In this document: positions 9,603 to 19,419 of the stretch, one piece after another | Numbering within the stretch: the stretch's first letter is position 1 | How the letters are laid out: every line of letters begins with the position of its first letter | From: Nemertoderma westbladi | Lineage: Eukaryota; Xenacoelomorpha; Nemertodermatida; Nemertodermatidae | NCBI GenBank assembly: GCA_032718475.1 | Contig: JAUCBJ010005584.1 | Coordinates: forward strand, 1 to 64,000 | Reading direction: 5' to 3' | DNA: 64,000 nucleotides | The notes under the pieces: model-generated | Database searches by the model: none | What the model was told of the DNA's origin: nothing | The model's input: the letters and a program-made list of their open reading frames with translations, nothing else | Made by a program: the position numbers and the translations under genes

Positions 9603-12600
9603 CTAGGGGGTGGACAACACACCTACATAGTAATCTGCCGTTAGGGTAGATTTCCAAACCTGCATAATTCCTGACATATTCAATTTAGTCCGGAATTTGG
9701 GTTGTCCAGCAAAGATATCTTCGGCTAGTTCTTGATCGATGAATGTTCCTGTGCTGCCGGAGTCAAGGAGGGCGTTCACTATGTAACTTTTGTTAGGACC
9801 GTGAACTCTTACCTGCACTACAGGAAATTCTCTGATTCCTACGTTGGGAGTGGGAGCTTTCCAAGATGGTTGTCTGTCAAAGGTAGTTGGGGGGAACTCA
9901 TTGTCGGTGTCCTTTTCATGCGTAAGTGCTCGATACACTGCGGTATTGATTAGGTAACAGGATTCGTTGGCGTCGGAGAATTCGTCCGTATAGAATCCTT
10001 CCATCTCAGATTCTTGATCAGTGTCATTTACATCACTGAATTGGACATGTAGTTCGGGCTCACTTACCTGACTCGGGTTGTTTCGTTCGAATTCACTGTG
10101 TAACAAGATGTGATGTTTCGCACCGCACTTTGCACACTTTACGTCGGAGTAACAGGTTCGCCGTTGGTGTCCTTGTCTGAGGCAATTATAGCATAACCGC
10201 TTATTCCACAGGACTGCACGTCTGTCTACAAGGGATTTCTTTAGAAATTCAGCACACGCACTCAAACGGTGGGGCCCGTCGCACAGCGCACATTTTGGTG
10301 TGATGTTACTCACTTTACCTTGGATAACGTTATGCACTCTCGTTCTTTCTTCGGGCTTTCTTCCGTGAATTCTCTTAGGAGACGTAGGAGGAGTTGTTGT
10401 TACCTGTTCTCTCCTGTCACTGGTTCGAGACTTGTATTTACTTACGTCTTTATAGGTCTTGTTGTCATAGTAAGATTTTGCTGTGTCTTTCCCGCTGTCC
10501 TCTTCTTGAGAAGCTTGGCTTTCGCCGTCGTCAGTATAACACACTGGTATTATCCTTCTCCTAGAAACGGGTTTCTCACTTACCTTATTTTCCAATGTTT
10601 TCTCTCTGGACTGCTTTATGAGTTGTAATTTTACTTCACTATCTAAGAAGGACATGAGGTCAGCCATGGTAGGGCTTCGTCGTTGCTGTTCATTCATATA
10701 CAACACTTTCTTGTCCCAGCGTGTACATACTCCACCCTTTGGTAAAGTAGAGACTACTGCTCCAATAACCATGGAACTCTGATATTCATGAGACTTACCT
10801 AACCAGTCCAATTGTCTACAGATCTCCTGAATCTCATAGGAAAACTCTATAATCCCGCTACTAAGGAAGTTTCGGGGGGCTACTAATTTTGCATACAAAT
10901 ACTTAGCTATGTTATCCTTGTTACCATACCTGATGTTTAATGTATCCCAAACTTGTCTTAATCCTTCTGGATGTCCAATAAACTTTAACGCCATTAACTT
11001 GGGAGGTCCTTCCAAGCACTTGATGAGGAACCTAAGTTTCTCTCCGTTAGATAGCACAGAGTTCTGTATGCTGTCTTTGTAATATTCGTTGAAAGGTAAC
11101 CATTTCATCTCATCTCCATTGAATTTGACGATCTCTCCCACTTTGACCGCTTGGCAGGCTTCTGTTCTAGCCATCTGACGCGTAAAGCTTTCTTGGGCCA
11201 TCGTGTTATTTAATATCGAATTATCGGTATATAAATTTCTCGGATCATTGTCAGGTCTATAGGGAATATCATTAATAACAGGTCTATAATCACCCTTAAT
11301 AGGGTTTGCTATAGGAGTTTCTACTTCACTAGCAGTATAGATGCGGGTAGGCTCCACACCTTGCGCATGTAATACTTCAGACCTAACAGGTTGACACAAT
11401 GTTACAGGGGGTATTGGTATGCCTTTTTGTATATTGACTAATTTGTCGCGTTCCAGTGCGATACTTTGCTGCACTTCTTGCAATTCTGCCCTACCTTCCC
11501 TTACTGTTCCCTTAAGCTGGTGGACAGTCTCCTGCATCTGTCCGAGCAGGAGGTTCATCCCCCGCCGTCCCTCCTCTACCCACTCGACCGCCGAAGCGGG
11601 AGTCGCCAACATTGTAGCGGGCCGACGCTGGACGACGGGAGACAAATCTTTGATTTCTCTCTCTGCTTCCAGGACAGGGATATTCTCATGGACTGTTCTA
11701 CCGGGTACAGGCAGTGTAGTACTGTGTAAAGGGAATTTAGAGTTAAGCTCTGGAAGTACAGGGGTCTCTAGCACAGGAGTGGCTTTGGGAATGACAGGCC
11801 TAATTATTTCAGGCTCATCAACTATAGTAGGGAGTCTTTTGACCTTAATAATTTGGTCTGTAGGTTCTATACTACTTAAGTCTGTGCTAGCTAGTTGTCT
11901 TCTAACAGCTGGGGGCAAATCAGGCAATTTGTGACGGTGAGATGTTTTTCTACGCCTGCTTAGACGAGATCTATTTCCTCCGCCTTCAGGATCGGTGGTT
12001 TCGCTTTCCTCCGATGATGTGTATCCCTGGCGTTTGGGAGTAGATCTTCTCATCATCTGCATGTGACTAGCAGTTAACTGTTTATTTATGTTGTCTTGCG
12101 TCTCTTGCAGATTTTCCAACTCCAGTTGGGTAGTCTCCTCAGACGCTCTCCGTTCTGCTTCTGCCACTGCCTTTGCTGCCTTTCTTTCCACTTCTGCTTC
12201 TGCCATTGCCGCTGGTACTGCTGCTGTCTTTCTTTCCACTTCTGCTTCTGCCATTGCCGCTGCCGCTGCTACTGCTGCTGCCTTTCTTTCCACTTCTGCT
12301 TCTGCCATTACCGCTGCTACTGCTGCTGCCTTTCGGTCCACTTCTGCTTCTGCCATTACCGCTGCTACTGCTGCCGCCTTTCGGTCCTCAATCCGTCTTT
12401 TCTTTACTTGTTCTTCTTGGACTCTAGTGAGGCGGAGTTTTTCATCAAATTCAGCTTGGTTAGCAGCTAACATTTCAGCATCGATTGAGTCTAACACACG
12501 CTGGGTTCCTTCACTATTAGGGGAAAGTCCAGACAGCCGTCTCCTCAACTCTTCGTCTCCTAGGAATCGCTGATAGTCGGACAGATAAATGTCTATGGCG

Positions 12601-13556
12601 TCTCTCGTTCGTGGTCTCTCTGCGGTCTCTTCGCCTTCCACTTGAGAAAGGGTGGCATCGGTTGGTTCTTCATAGGTTAGTCTCTCAGACAGCTGGGATT
12701 TCCACTGGTCCGTTTCTTGTACTTTGAGACCTACCCGCTGGAACCAAGTTTTGACAGCAACCTGCAGCGACGTGTCCTGTCTTCTTTTGGAAGTTTCCTC
12801 AAAGGCTGATAGGATTAATCTAATGCGTAGGGTTCTTTCGCGTACTTGATATAGCAGCTCTTCCTGCTCTTGAGGTCCTTGGGATTGTCGAAACAGTTGT
12901 TCTTCTAATCGCTCCAAGGAGCCGAAGAATCCCTGCACATATTCTGCTGCCGACCTCTTCCAAACAGCTGGATCCATTGTATCTTTAGTCACTCCCATCC
13001 TGTGTATATCTTCCCAAGTAGCTTCGGACAAATCTAACGGGAGTCCGGGTCCGGGAAAGTTCCATTGTGACTCGACAATAGACATCAATTCTTCCCTGGC
13101 GTATCCCGCATAATTATCTTGGGTCGCTCTCTTACTTCTCGCCCAATCGGCTTGATGTTCCTCCACCGCAATCAATATAGTAGTTAGCACTGCGGCAGGA
13201 AGGGTGAGAAGGGGATCCGAGTAGTCTGTAGCCGCCATCTGCAATCCGCGTTCGGGGGTCAGCTCGACAGTATCCGAACTCCTGGAGCTATCGGATCGCT
13301 GGGAACAAGTTTCTTGACTAGGCTGTTGCTGCTGTGGGACAGCTGCTTCCTGGTTCCGTTTGACTTGGGCCCGAGTGCCGATGATAGACCTACGGTGTTG
13401 GATTAGCTTAGGGTCTGACACTACTACTGGAGGGATGACCTTTCTTTCAGTAGGAGGTGAGCTGAACTCCTTTCTTAATCGCTCCACACTCCTATCTGTG
13501 TCACAGATGGTTGTATCGATTAGACTGTCTGACAGGTTTTGCTGAGTGTCAGACAT
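9603..13556 (-). CDS. gag: BEL/Pao Gag with N-terminal part of the aspartic protease
   Basis: The 1317-codon ORF starts at a genuine ATG (MSDTQQNLSD). Order: a low-complexity N-terminus rich in Ser and Gln, a helical region, an Ala/Glu coiled-coil block made of repeated AEAEVERKAAAVAA units (about residues 385-485), a basic Ser/Arg segment, and a Gag core of the DUF1759 type (PFNEYYKDSIQNS, KLRFLIKCLEGPP) near residues 815-960. Three zinc-binding clusters follow around 1085-1150 (CALCDGPHRLSAC, CYNCLRQGHQRRTC, CAKCGAKHHILLH), and the protease start has the catalytic LLDSGSTGTFID near 1260. Gag assembles the particle that packages element RNA. The ORF is long for the family because of the N-terminal and coiled-coil regions. 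Only the end is broken, by the TAG in the protease. Confidence 0.9.
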   Translation of the reverse strand: MSDTQQNLSDSLIDTTICDTDRSVERLRKEFSSPPTERKVIPPVVVSDPKLIQHRRSIIGTRAQVKRNQEAAVPQQQQPSQETCSQRSDSSRSSDTVELTPERGLQMAATDYSDPLLTLPAAVLTTILIAVEEHQADWARSKRATQDNYAGYAREELMSIVESQWNFPGPGLPLDLSEATWEDIHRMGVTKDTMDPAVWKRSAAEYVQGFFGSLERLEEQLFRQSQGPQEQEELLYQVRERTLRIRLILSAFEETSKRRQDTSLQVAVKTWFQRVGLKVQETDQWKSQLSERLTYEEPTDATLSQVEGEETAERPRTRDAIDIYLSDYQRFLGDEELRRRLSGLSPNSEGTQRVLDSIDAEMLAANQAEFDEKLRLTRVQEEQVKKRRIEDRKAAAVAAVMAEAEVDRKAAAVAAVMAEAEVERKAAAVAAAAAMAEAEVERKTAAVPAAMAEAEVERKAAKAVAEAERRASEETTQLELENLQETQDNINKQLTASHMQMMRRSTPKRQGYTSSEESETTDPEGGGNRSRLSRRRKTSHRHKLPDLPPAVRRQLASTDLSSIEPTDQIIKVKRLPTIVDEPEIIRPVIPKATPVLETPVLPELNSKFPLHSTTLPVPGRTVHENIPVLEAEREIKDLSPVVQRRPATMLATPASAVEWVEEGRRGMNLLLGQMQETVHQLKGTVREGRAELQEVQQSIALERDKLVNIQKGIPIPPVTLCQPVRSEVLHAQGVEPTRIYTASEVETPIANPIKGDYRPVINDIPYRPDNDPRNLYTDNSILNNTMAQESFTRQMARTEACQAVKVGEIVKFNGDEMKWLPFNEYYKDSIQNSVLSNGEKLRFLIKCLEGPPKLMALKFIGHPEGLRQVWDTLNIRYGNKDNIAKYLYAKLVAPRNFLSSGIIEFSYEIQEICRQLDWLGKSHEYQSSMVIGAVVSTLPKGGVCTRWDKKVLYMNEQQRRSPTMADLMSFLDSEVKLQLIKQSREKTLENKVSEKPVSRRRIIPVCYTDDGESQASQEEDSGKDTAKSYYDNKTYKDVSKYKSRTSDRREQVTTTPPTSPKRIHGRKPEERTRVHNVIQGKVSNITPKCALCDGPHRLSACAEFLKKSLVDRRAVLWNKRLCYNCLRQGHQRRTCYSDVKCAKCGAKHHILLHSEFERNNPSQVSEPELHVQFSDVNDTDQESEMEGFYTDEFSDANESCYLINTAVYRALTHEKDTDNEFPPTTFDRQPSWKAPTPNVGIREFPVVQVRVHGPNKSYIVNALLDSGSTGTFIDQELAEDIFAGQPKFRTKLNMSGIMQVWKSTLTADYYVGVLSTP

Positions 13557-13629
13557 GTTTAACTATACGGTTGAATGCCTACTGCTATAGTTACAGTTAA
13601 AACAAGTCTAGTAATTCAGTATGACCGTT

Positions 13630-13915
13630 GGCCTAGTACCGGTAATTTATTACAGTATATTAGAATACCGGTATACACTTATAGTATATATAAGTATTGT
13701 AAACTAGGTTTGTTACAGAGTACCGGTATATAATTTTAGCACAAATATATATAAATATATAATAGGCCTATCGTGAATACCGGTATGCAGCTTACACTTA
13801 TAGTATATATAAGTATATTTATGAACTAGAATTAATTACAGAATACCGGTATGATTTCAGCTCAAATTTATAGAAATAAATATAATAAGCCTATGGTAAA
13901 TACCGGTATGTCAAT
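13630..13915. repeat. duplicated ACCGGTAT-containing block
   Basis: Two degenerate copies of about 130 bp share CTTATAGTATATATAAGTAT, GAATACCGGTAT and TATAATA(G/A)GCCTAT.GT motifs. Six copies of TACCGGTA occur in this interval. Confidence 0.6.
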
Positions 13916-14370
13916 TATTTTAGAATAATTGAATTTCTGAATATTTTAGGGTTACTTGGTTACCTTAACTTACTTTATTACCGTTATTTAAGCAGTAGTC
14001 CAACCGATATTGAGACCTAGTTGTTGTATGGTAGGCCTACTATTTATAAATCGTTTGAGTTGATTTATAATAGATATATACCCGTTTAAAAAGGGGTTTT
14101 GTCAATATTTGAAGTAAATGTTATTATTTCTGGGGGAGTCACTACACAGAAGCTGTGCGCTCTCAGTGAAGTGCTACCTATGGGACACTAAAACAGATAA
14201 TTCTAATTTACTTAAGTTACTTAATACTACAAATTACTTACGATACGGGTGAGATTAAATCTCTAATTAAACACAACAAAAATATTACGTACGAAATTTT
14301 AGGGTAATTTTACAGGAAGTCTACAAACCAGTCTAACAAAGGGTTAGAATTCTGGTTATTACAACGGACA

Positions 14371-14945
14371 GGGTGCAGATTCCAAAATGGTTAGTTAGTA
14401 TGCGTTCTAACACGGTAGTACGACTTATTCTTTAAGAGGGGATTGACCTTACAGCTATGGCTGCCCCAACTTACTAACTGGCACTTTATCAGACAAACTC
14501 TACACACGCAGCAATCTCTTCAGACCTAATAATAGCTAGACAACAATCCAGCCTACAAAATATCTGAGTAATAACTATTACGGTACCTGAACAGACCACA
14601 CAAACAAACACAGGCCAAAACGCTGGCAGAATACTGTCAAGCCTAAATAAACTACAGTATGTGCAGATTCCAAAATGGTTAGTTAGTATGCGTTCTAACA
14701 CGGTAGTACGACTTATTCTTTAATAGGGGATTGACCTTACAGCTATGGCTGCCCCAACTTACTAACTGGCACTCTATCGGACAAACTCTACACACGCCGC
14801 AATCTCTCCAAACCCAACAACAATCCGACAACAGTCCGGCCTACAGTTATCTGAACAATCTGAGCAGACTTACACGTCTTCAGCTCAATATTAACTTACT
14901 AGGAAATAAAACTGACAGAAATAGACCTAAGTAAAATCCCAATAA
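14371..14945. repeat. tandem duplication in the element A leader
   Basis: The block starting GCAGATTCCAAAATGGTTAG at about 14376 is repeated at about 14663 with few changes (AAGAGGGG against AATAGGGG, CACTTTATC against CACTCTATC). Period about 287-292 bp. Confidence 0.85.
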
Positions 14946-15029
14946 AAACCAGGCGTCCCCGATTTAATATCGAGACCTACCGGTATACAATAATCAAAAT
15001 CGAATAATACTAATGTACTTATACTGGAA

Positions 15030-15170
15030 GTACCGGTTAGGACAGTTGGGCCTACGGACCTACATAAGTACCGGTTCTGGCAGTTGGACCTACGGACCTA
15101 CAGCAGTACCGGTTCTGGCAGTTGGACCTACTGACCTACAGAAGTACCGGTTCAGGTTTACCGGTCGACC
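15030..15170. repeat. 36-bp tandem repeat in the leader
   Basis: About 3.5 copies of a unit containing GTACCGGTTCTGGCAGTTGG followed by ACCTACGGACCTACA lie just inside the 5' LTR of element A. Confidence 0.8.
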
Positions 15171-15218
15171 GGTACTTTCGACTTTATTGCTTACTGCAAT
15201 AAAGACAATAACTGTTAT

Positions 15219-16487
15219 TGTACGCGCTTTTGAAGACCTTTAGCAGTTTAACCTGCCAAAATTTATATGTCTTTTGGTTTACAAATAGACTTTAGAAGTT
15301 GACAAATATTTAATACCAATAAACACAACATTAGCAGAAGCCAGCCTAGTGCGCATCCATTCACCCGCTGGATATACCCGGGAGACTGGATTCTGAGGGC
15401 TTAGATTATTATTGCAGTGTAAGCTTACTGTATTATTCGATTGATCATTAATAAATAATTTCTGACTAATATTATTCACTTTCAGGAAATATTAACAGTT
15501 CCTTTAGGACGTGGCGCTCTATCTAGGTAAACAGAGATATGACTTATACTAATCACAACAGTAAGTCGGTAAGGCTTATGATTCACGTATGAGGCGCATT
15601 CTTTAGGAAATGCTTAGTTATCAATCACAATCAGGCACACTACCGGTAACACACAATACTGCTCACTAATTTGCCGACCGTCAATGAATTTTATCATATA
15701 TAAAGAGAATAGCAACGGACTCATGTAGTGCTTATCAAATAGCATTAAATTCACTACAAACCACAATAATATAAGTCGCAATCGCTATATATAACCCGTC
15801 TCTCTAACCTGTAGTGTATCAAGAAAATTGGGAAATTTGGGTTCTTTATAAATATTCTCCAAATAATATTCAACCAAAACACAACAGTAAACAGCAGTAT
15901 AATAATGTATGTTGAACCGATAATGCAAGACTGAACGGAGTTGCACCGATTGTTATGCACTGATTGTTATGTTATGATAACAGTTATACGCTCTATAATT
16001 TAAGCCTACTAATGTTTCTTCTAAAGTATGAAAAAGAATTGACTCTAGAGCCGGTGTTCCTGGCCTAGATAGAAACAACACAACAGTATCAAGAAAAACA
16101 GTAAGACTGAACACTCCTAGTATCATCGGCCGAATATCTCCACATCGACAGAAAAAAATCGCTCTGATTGGCTTAAGCTAAACAAAGAACCATGTGTCCA
16201 ATGGCCGTTTCCATGCCAGCAACCAGCTGTTAGATGTCGCAATCTGAATCATCAAGGTTAAGCTGTGTAAGGGTATTTGGTGCATTGCGGGTTTTTTGCC
16301 TTACCATGTCCTCCAAAGCACGTATATAGAAGAATGACTTTTATGTCCGTTAAAACACCTATAACGGTACCTTGCGGGCGAGGGGGACATATATATAGTT
16401 AGAGAGCCTTTTAGAGTATTCCAGCGCCTGGGGGAAAACTGGATTGCGAAGCAAAAGGGCCAGTTATATCCCACAGAAGCTTTTACA
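15219..16487 (-). repeat. 5' LTR of element A
   Basis: This 1269-bp LTR has TG...CA ends on the minus strand and abuts GAAAC at 16488-16492. It keeps the 755-bp internal segment (15484-16238) that the 3' LTR has lost. That segment is collinear with the element D LTR, so it is ancestral. A TTTATATATGA sequence on the minus strand near 15693-15707 is a possible TATA element. Confidence 0.92.
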
Positions 16488-16492
16488 GAAAC

Positions 16493-16790
16493 TGTGCCCA
16501 GCAAGCATCCAGTTTAATTTTCGGAAATGGAATATAATCACATTCGCTTCACGCGTAGTATAAAACCTACTAGCTACTAAAAACTAACTATGCTAGCCAA
16601 CAATGCCACACTATAAGTTTTTAGTATATCAAAAAAATGTATATTTTGTCCTGGGACTACTTCTATTTTTCATGAAAATTATTATACCCACTTTATGAAA
16701 TTTTCATTTTTTTGGATTTGAAAATGTTCTTCGATAATTTTTTCACCTACAGCCCAAATTTCGTAGGATTTTATTGGACGTTTATAGCCT
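16493..16790. repeat. dispersed repeat R2, target of element A
   Basis: The sequence from GCATCCAGTTTAATTTTCGG to TTTCGTAGGATTTTAT is matched, with small indels, at 54205-54465 inside the host-gene intron. Element A is inserted at its left edge. Confidence 0.75.
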
Positions 16791-16794
16791 TTAA

Positions 16795-17190
16795 ATTTAA
16801 CACGTTTGTCTGGCCTTCGCGCAGGACGAGGCCCAGTTATGAGATACAAATTAAAATTGAGCGACTGTATCACAAAATCAGTATTTGAGAAATTTAACCA
16901 TGCCGACAATCACTCAAAGCAAGGGGGACAGTACTTGTTCAGCCCTTTTAATCTGCACCCCCCCTTCCTACCAACCAATATATCCGCGACAACTACCAAC
17001 CACGGGGCGGAAGGGTAGCACAAACTTATTTCCAATCGCACGTTCAATATGCGAAGCCATGTTGTTTATAGGAATATAATAAACGCAGTACTCGTCTTCA
17101 TTATAAGCCTCGTTGCCTTCGTCCTGTTTTGTATTTAAATATATTTATTAAACGCAGGCTGACGATCTTTAGAATAACAATAACTTTAGG
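16795..17190. repeat. dispersed repeat R3, copy 1
   Basis: It begins near ACACGTTTGTCTGGCCTTCG and is repeated at 17940-18330, sharing GCGACTGTATCACAAAATCA, CCACGGGGCGGA and GCTGACGATCTTTA stretches. It does not look coding. Confidence 0.75.
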
Positions 17191-17417
17191 CCGACCACTA
17201 ATAGTATGTAGGCCTACACAGGTATCACTTTCAAATTCGCTTTCTGAATGTATTTAAATATTATTGTTGCAGTCGATGAGTCATCAGACTTAAAATTACC
17301 GGACAAACTTCGTCGAAAAAGAAGCGAGAATAAAACCAACGGGACTTGTTTATAAAGCGATCGTAGATACGACCAGAATAAACAAAGTTAGCAGACAGTA
17401 TAATGTGAAATGAATAA

Positions 17418-17945
17418 ATAGTGTATAATGGTAAATGTCCCAATTACCTAAAACAAAAATTCAACAGAGTACGCGATACACACTCTTACAGTACCAGAGC
17501 TAGTGCTTCAAACTTCTACCTCCCGAATTGTAAATCCTTTGAATCTGATACTTTCTTTTTTAACGGTATTAAAATTGGAACGCTCTGCCTGATGAAATTA
17601 AAAACCTAGATAATCAACATTCTTTTAAATCTGCAGTTAAATCTCACCTCCGTGTGCAATGTAAAAATAGGTACATTAGTCCTACAGTAAGTTATTAGTT
17701 TATTAATTATTTACTATTTATAATGTAAGTACGTTTTATATTAAATTGTTCTGTACATTACATCTTTATCGTTGAGTCTGACATTGTCACGCTCTCGGTA
17801 AAGTTGTACATGTACATAGTGTAATTACGTTTATATTGGTTTTAGGTTAGCGTAGTGTAATATTGTATTTGTAACCAAGTAACATAAAGGAGCCCCTAGG
17901 AAATAAGCTGCAAAGCTTTAAGGGTAATCGTATATGTTATGTTGG
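17418..17945 (+). pseudogene. CR1/jockey-like LINE 3' fragment
   Basis: Plus-strand copy of the same LINE as at 22424-27975. It encodes the RT C-terminus (YNGKCPNYLKQKFNRVRD, SDTFFFNGI, and a degenerate WNALPNEIKN stretch) and most of the 3' UTR. It is 5' truncated and also lacks the final TATC tail. It lies between R3 copies 1 and 2. Confidence 0.75.
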
Positions 17946-18560
17946 ACACGTTCGTGTGGCCTTCGCGCAGGATGAGGCCCAGTTATGAGATACAAATTAA
18001 ATTGAGCGACTGTATCACAAAATCAGTATTTGAGAATTTTAACCATACCGACAATCAATCAAAGACAAAGGGACATTACGTGTTCAGCCCTTTTAATCTG
18101 CTTCCAACCAACCAATACATAACCGCGACATCTACCACCCACGGGGCGGACGGTAGCACAAACTTATTTCCAATCGCATGTTCGATTTACGAAGCGATGT
18201 TGTTTATAGGAATATAATAAACGCTGTACTCGTCTTCATTATAAGCCTCATTGCTGTTTTGTATTTAAATATATTTCTTAAACGATCGTTTGCTGACGAT
18301 CTTTATAATAATATTAACGATATTGAATGCGTTCAATATGTGAAGCCATGTGGTTTATATAATAATATAGTCGAATAATATATATAGATAAATATAGTCA
18401 ACTCGTCTTCATTATAAGCCTCGTTGTGCTCGTCCTGTTTTGTATTTAAATATCTTTCCTAAAGGCAGACTGACGATCTTTATAACTACCGATGCGTTCA
18501 ATAGGTGAAGCCAGGTTTGGTTTTTGTTTATAGGAATATAGTCCACGCAGTACTCGTCGT
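17940..18560. repeat. dispersed repeat R3, copy 2 plus partial duplicates
   Basis: The first 390 bp repeat 16795-17190. The TCTTCATTATAAGCCTC...TGTATTTAAATAT and GACGATCTTTATAA parts are repeated again at about 18405-18500, indicating local tandem duplication. Confidence 0.65.
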
Positions 18561-18894
18561 CATGAGCCCGAGTTATAGTGTGGCAATGTAGATGCAGCAG
18601 TTGCACCCGACCAGCCGGAAACTCGGAGTAATAGGCCTACTGCTTGTACTATGCATGTCAATTTCAACACCGCCGGGCACTGTGTGATGGCAGTGTGAGA
18701 TTAAAAAACCGGATTATTTCATCCTCGGTTACGGTTAGTCCAGTTTGCCCATAGCGGCAGCGATACCGAAAGTTGAGGTCAACAGACAGAGGCGGCCTTG
18801 GTGGTGAGTTGTTCTGTTGTTTGATTTCAATTCCAACACTTTTCTGGACAGCTGAGTAGACTCTGGTAGTGGGTACCTGAACTTAGAATGCCGG

Positions 18895-19116
18895 TCAGCT
18901 GGTTAGTCCGTATACCTTCCATGGTTGCGTTGACGAGTCGATGCACTGTTCGGGGTTCATCGGCGGTTCGATGTAGTTACCTGAAGGATCCATACGCGGT
19001 TCCATGCTTTGGGCGAGCTCGGTGGTTTCGCCGGTGTAATCAGCCGTCATCGTATCCCTCATCTCCGAATGTTGTTCTCGAGAACGTCGCTTTACGGAGG
19101 GGAGTGTCTTTGTAGA
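18895..19116 (-). pseudogene. relic of an accessory ORF 1-like gene
   Basis: Open for 73 codons on the minus strand with two early Met candidates (MRDTMTADYTG) and a stop at 18895. It contains DPSGNYIEPPMNPEQ, matching the GRYIEPPMSQEQ motif of accessory ORF 1 in element A (4577-4975) at seven central residues with a conserved EQ after it. Similarity is lost downstream, where the ORF ends early. It lies outside element A, so it derives from a different copy. An intron is conceivable because CAG/GTAAC falls at the motif, but no partner acceptor was found. Confidence 0.45.
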
Positions 19117-19419
19117 TCAAGACATCCGAGTAGAAGAGCGTATGAAGGGGGTTAGCGAGCGTCACCTAAAGGGGCCGAGACACACCGCGACGCAGTCCCT
19201 GGTCAATCCCTTATGGCGAGAATTGAGTTTGCAACTCCCAGCGGGACCGAAATATCGTGGCAATATGCTAAACTCTCTTCAAGCCAGGGAGCCGGGGGAC
19301 TGGCCCGGAGCCATCACCGATTTACTGCGACTATTGTATCTGTAGAGGGTTGGACAATTGTGTGTACCTTAAATTTCACACTATTTGTGGGTATTTCACT
19401 CTATTTAGCATAATTTGGT
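19117..19419. other. unassigned sequence, higher GC than its neighbours
   Basis: The 19120-19330 interval has a coding-like base composition but only short open frames in each direction. It may be more of the element that carried the relic at 18895-19116. Nothing further is recognised. Confidence 0.25.

Larger units (their letters stand above)
13557..15218 (-). other. long 5' leader of element A
   Basis: The 1.66 kb between the 5' LTR and the gag ATG has no supported ORF. It is built of internal repeats: a 36-bp unit near the LTR, a duplicated block of about 290 bp, and a block of about 130 bp duplicated near gag. The related element D has the same leader after its LTR, showing that the leader belongs to the family. 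No standard TGG-beginning primer-binding site directly adjoins the LTR. Confidence 0.75.
2934..16487 (-). mobile_element. BEL/Pao-type LTR retrotransposon, element A (RT and integrase deleted)
   Basis: Both ends are defined by matching LTRs that begin TGTAAAAGCTTCTGTGGG and end GCGCGTACA on the minus strand, flanked by the 5-bp target duplication GAAAC (2929-2933 and 16488-16492). Order on the minus strand: 5' LTR 16487-15219, leader 15218-13557, gag/protease 13556-9603, pol remnant 9602-8859, inserted LINE, accessory ORFs 4975-3526, 3' LTR 3447-2934. Where the LTRs can be aligned they differ by three transitions and one 755-bp deletion. The gag and protease identify the BEL/Pao group. RT and integrase are missing, so the copy must have depended on another element for its last movement, unless both deletions are younger than the insertion. 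Confidence 0.9.

Noticed and set aside
12088-12573. Plus-strand Leu/Ser/Cys-rich ORFs opposite gag
   Set aside because: They are antisense shadows of the Ala/Glu coiled-coil repeats in Gag.
18412-18606. 64-codon minus-strand ORF in repeat R3
   Set aside because: It comes from a locally duplicated non-coding repeat; not conserved between the copies.
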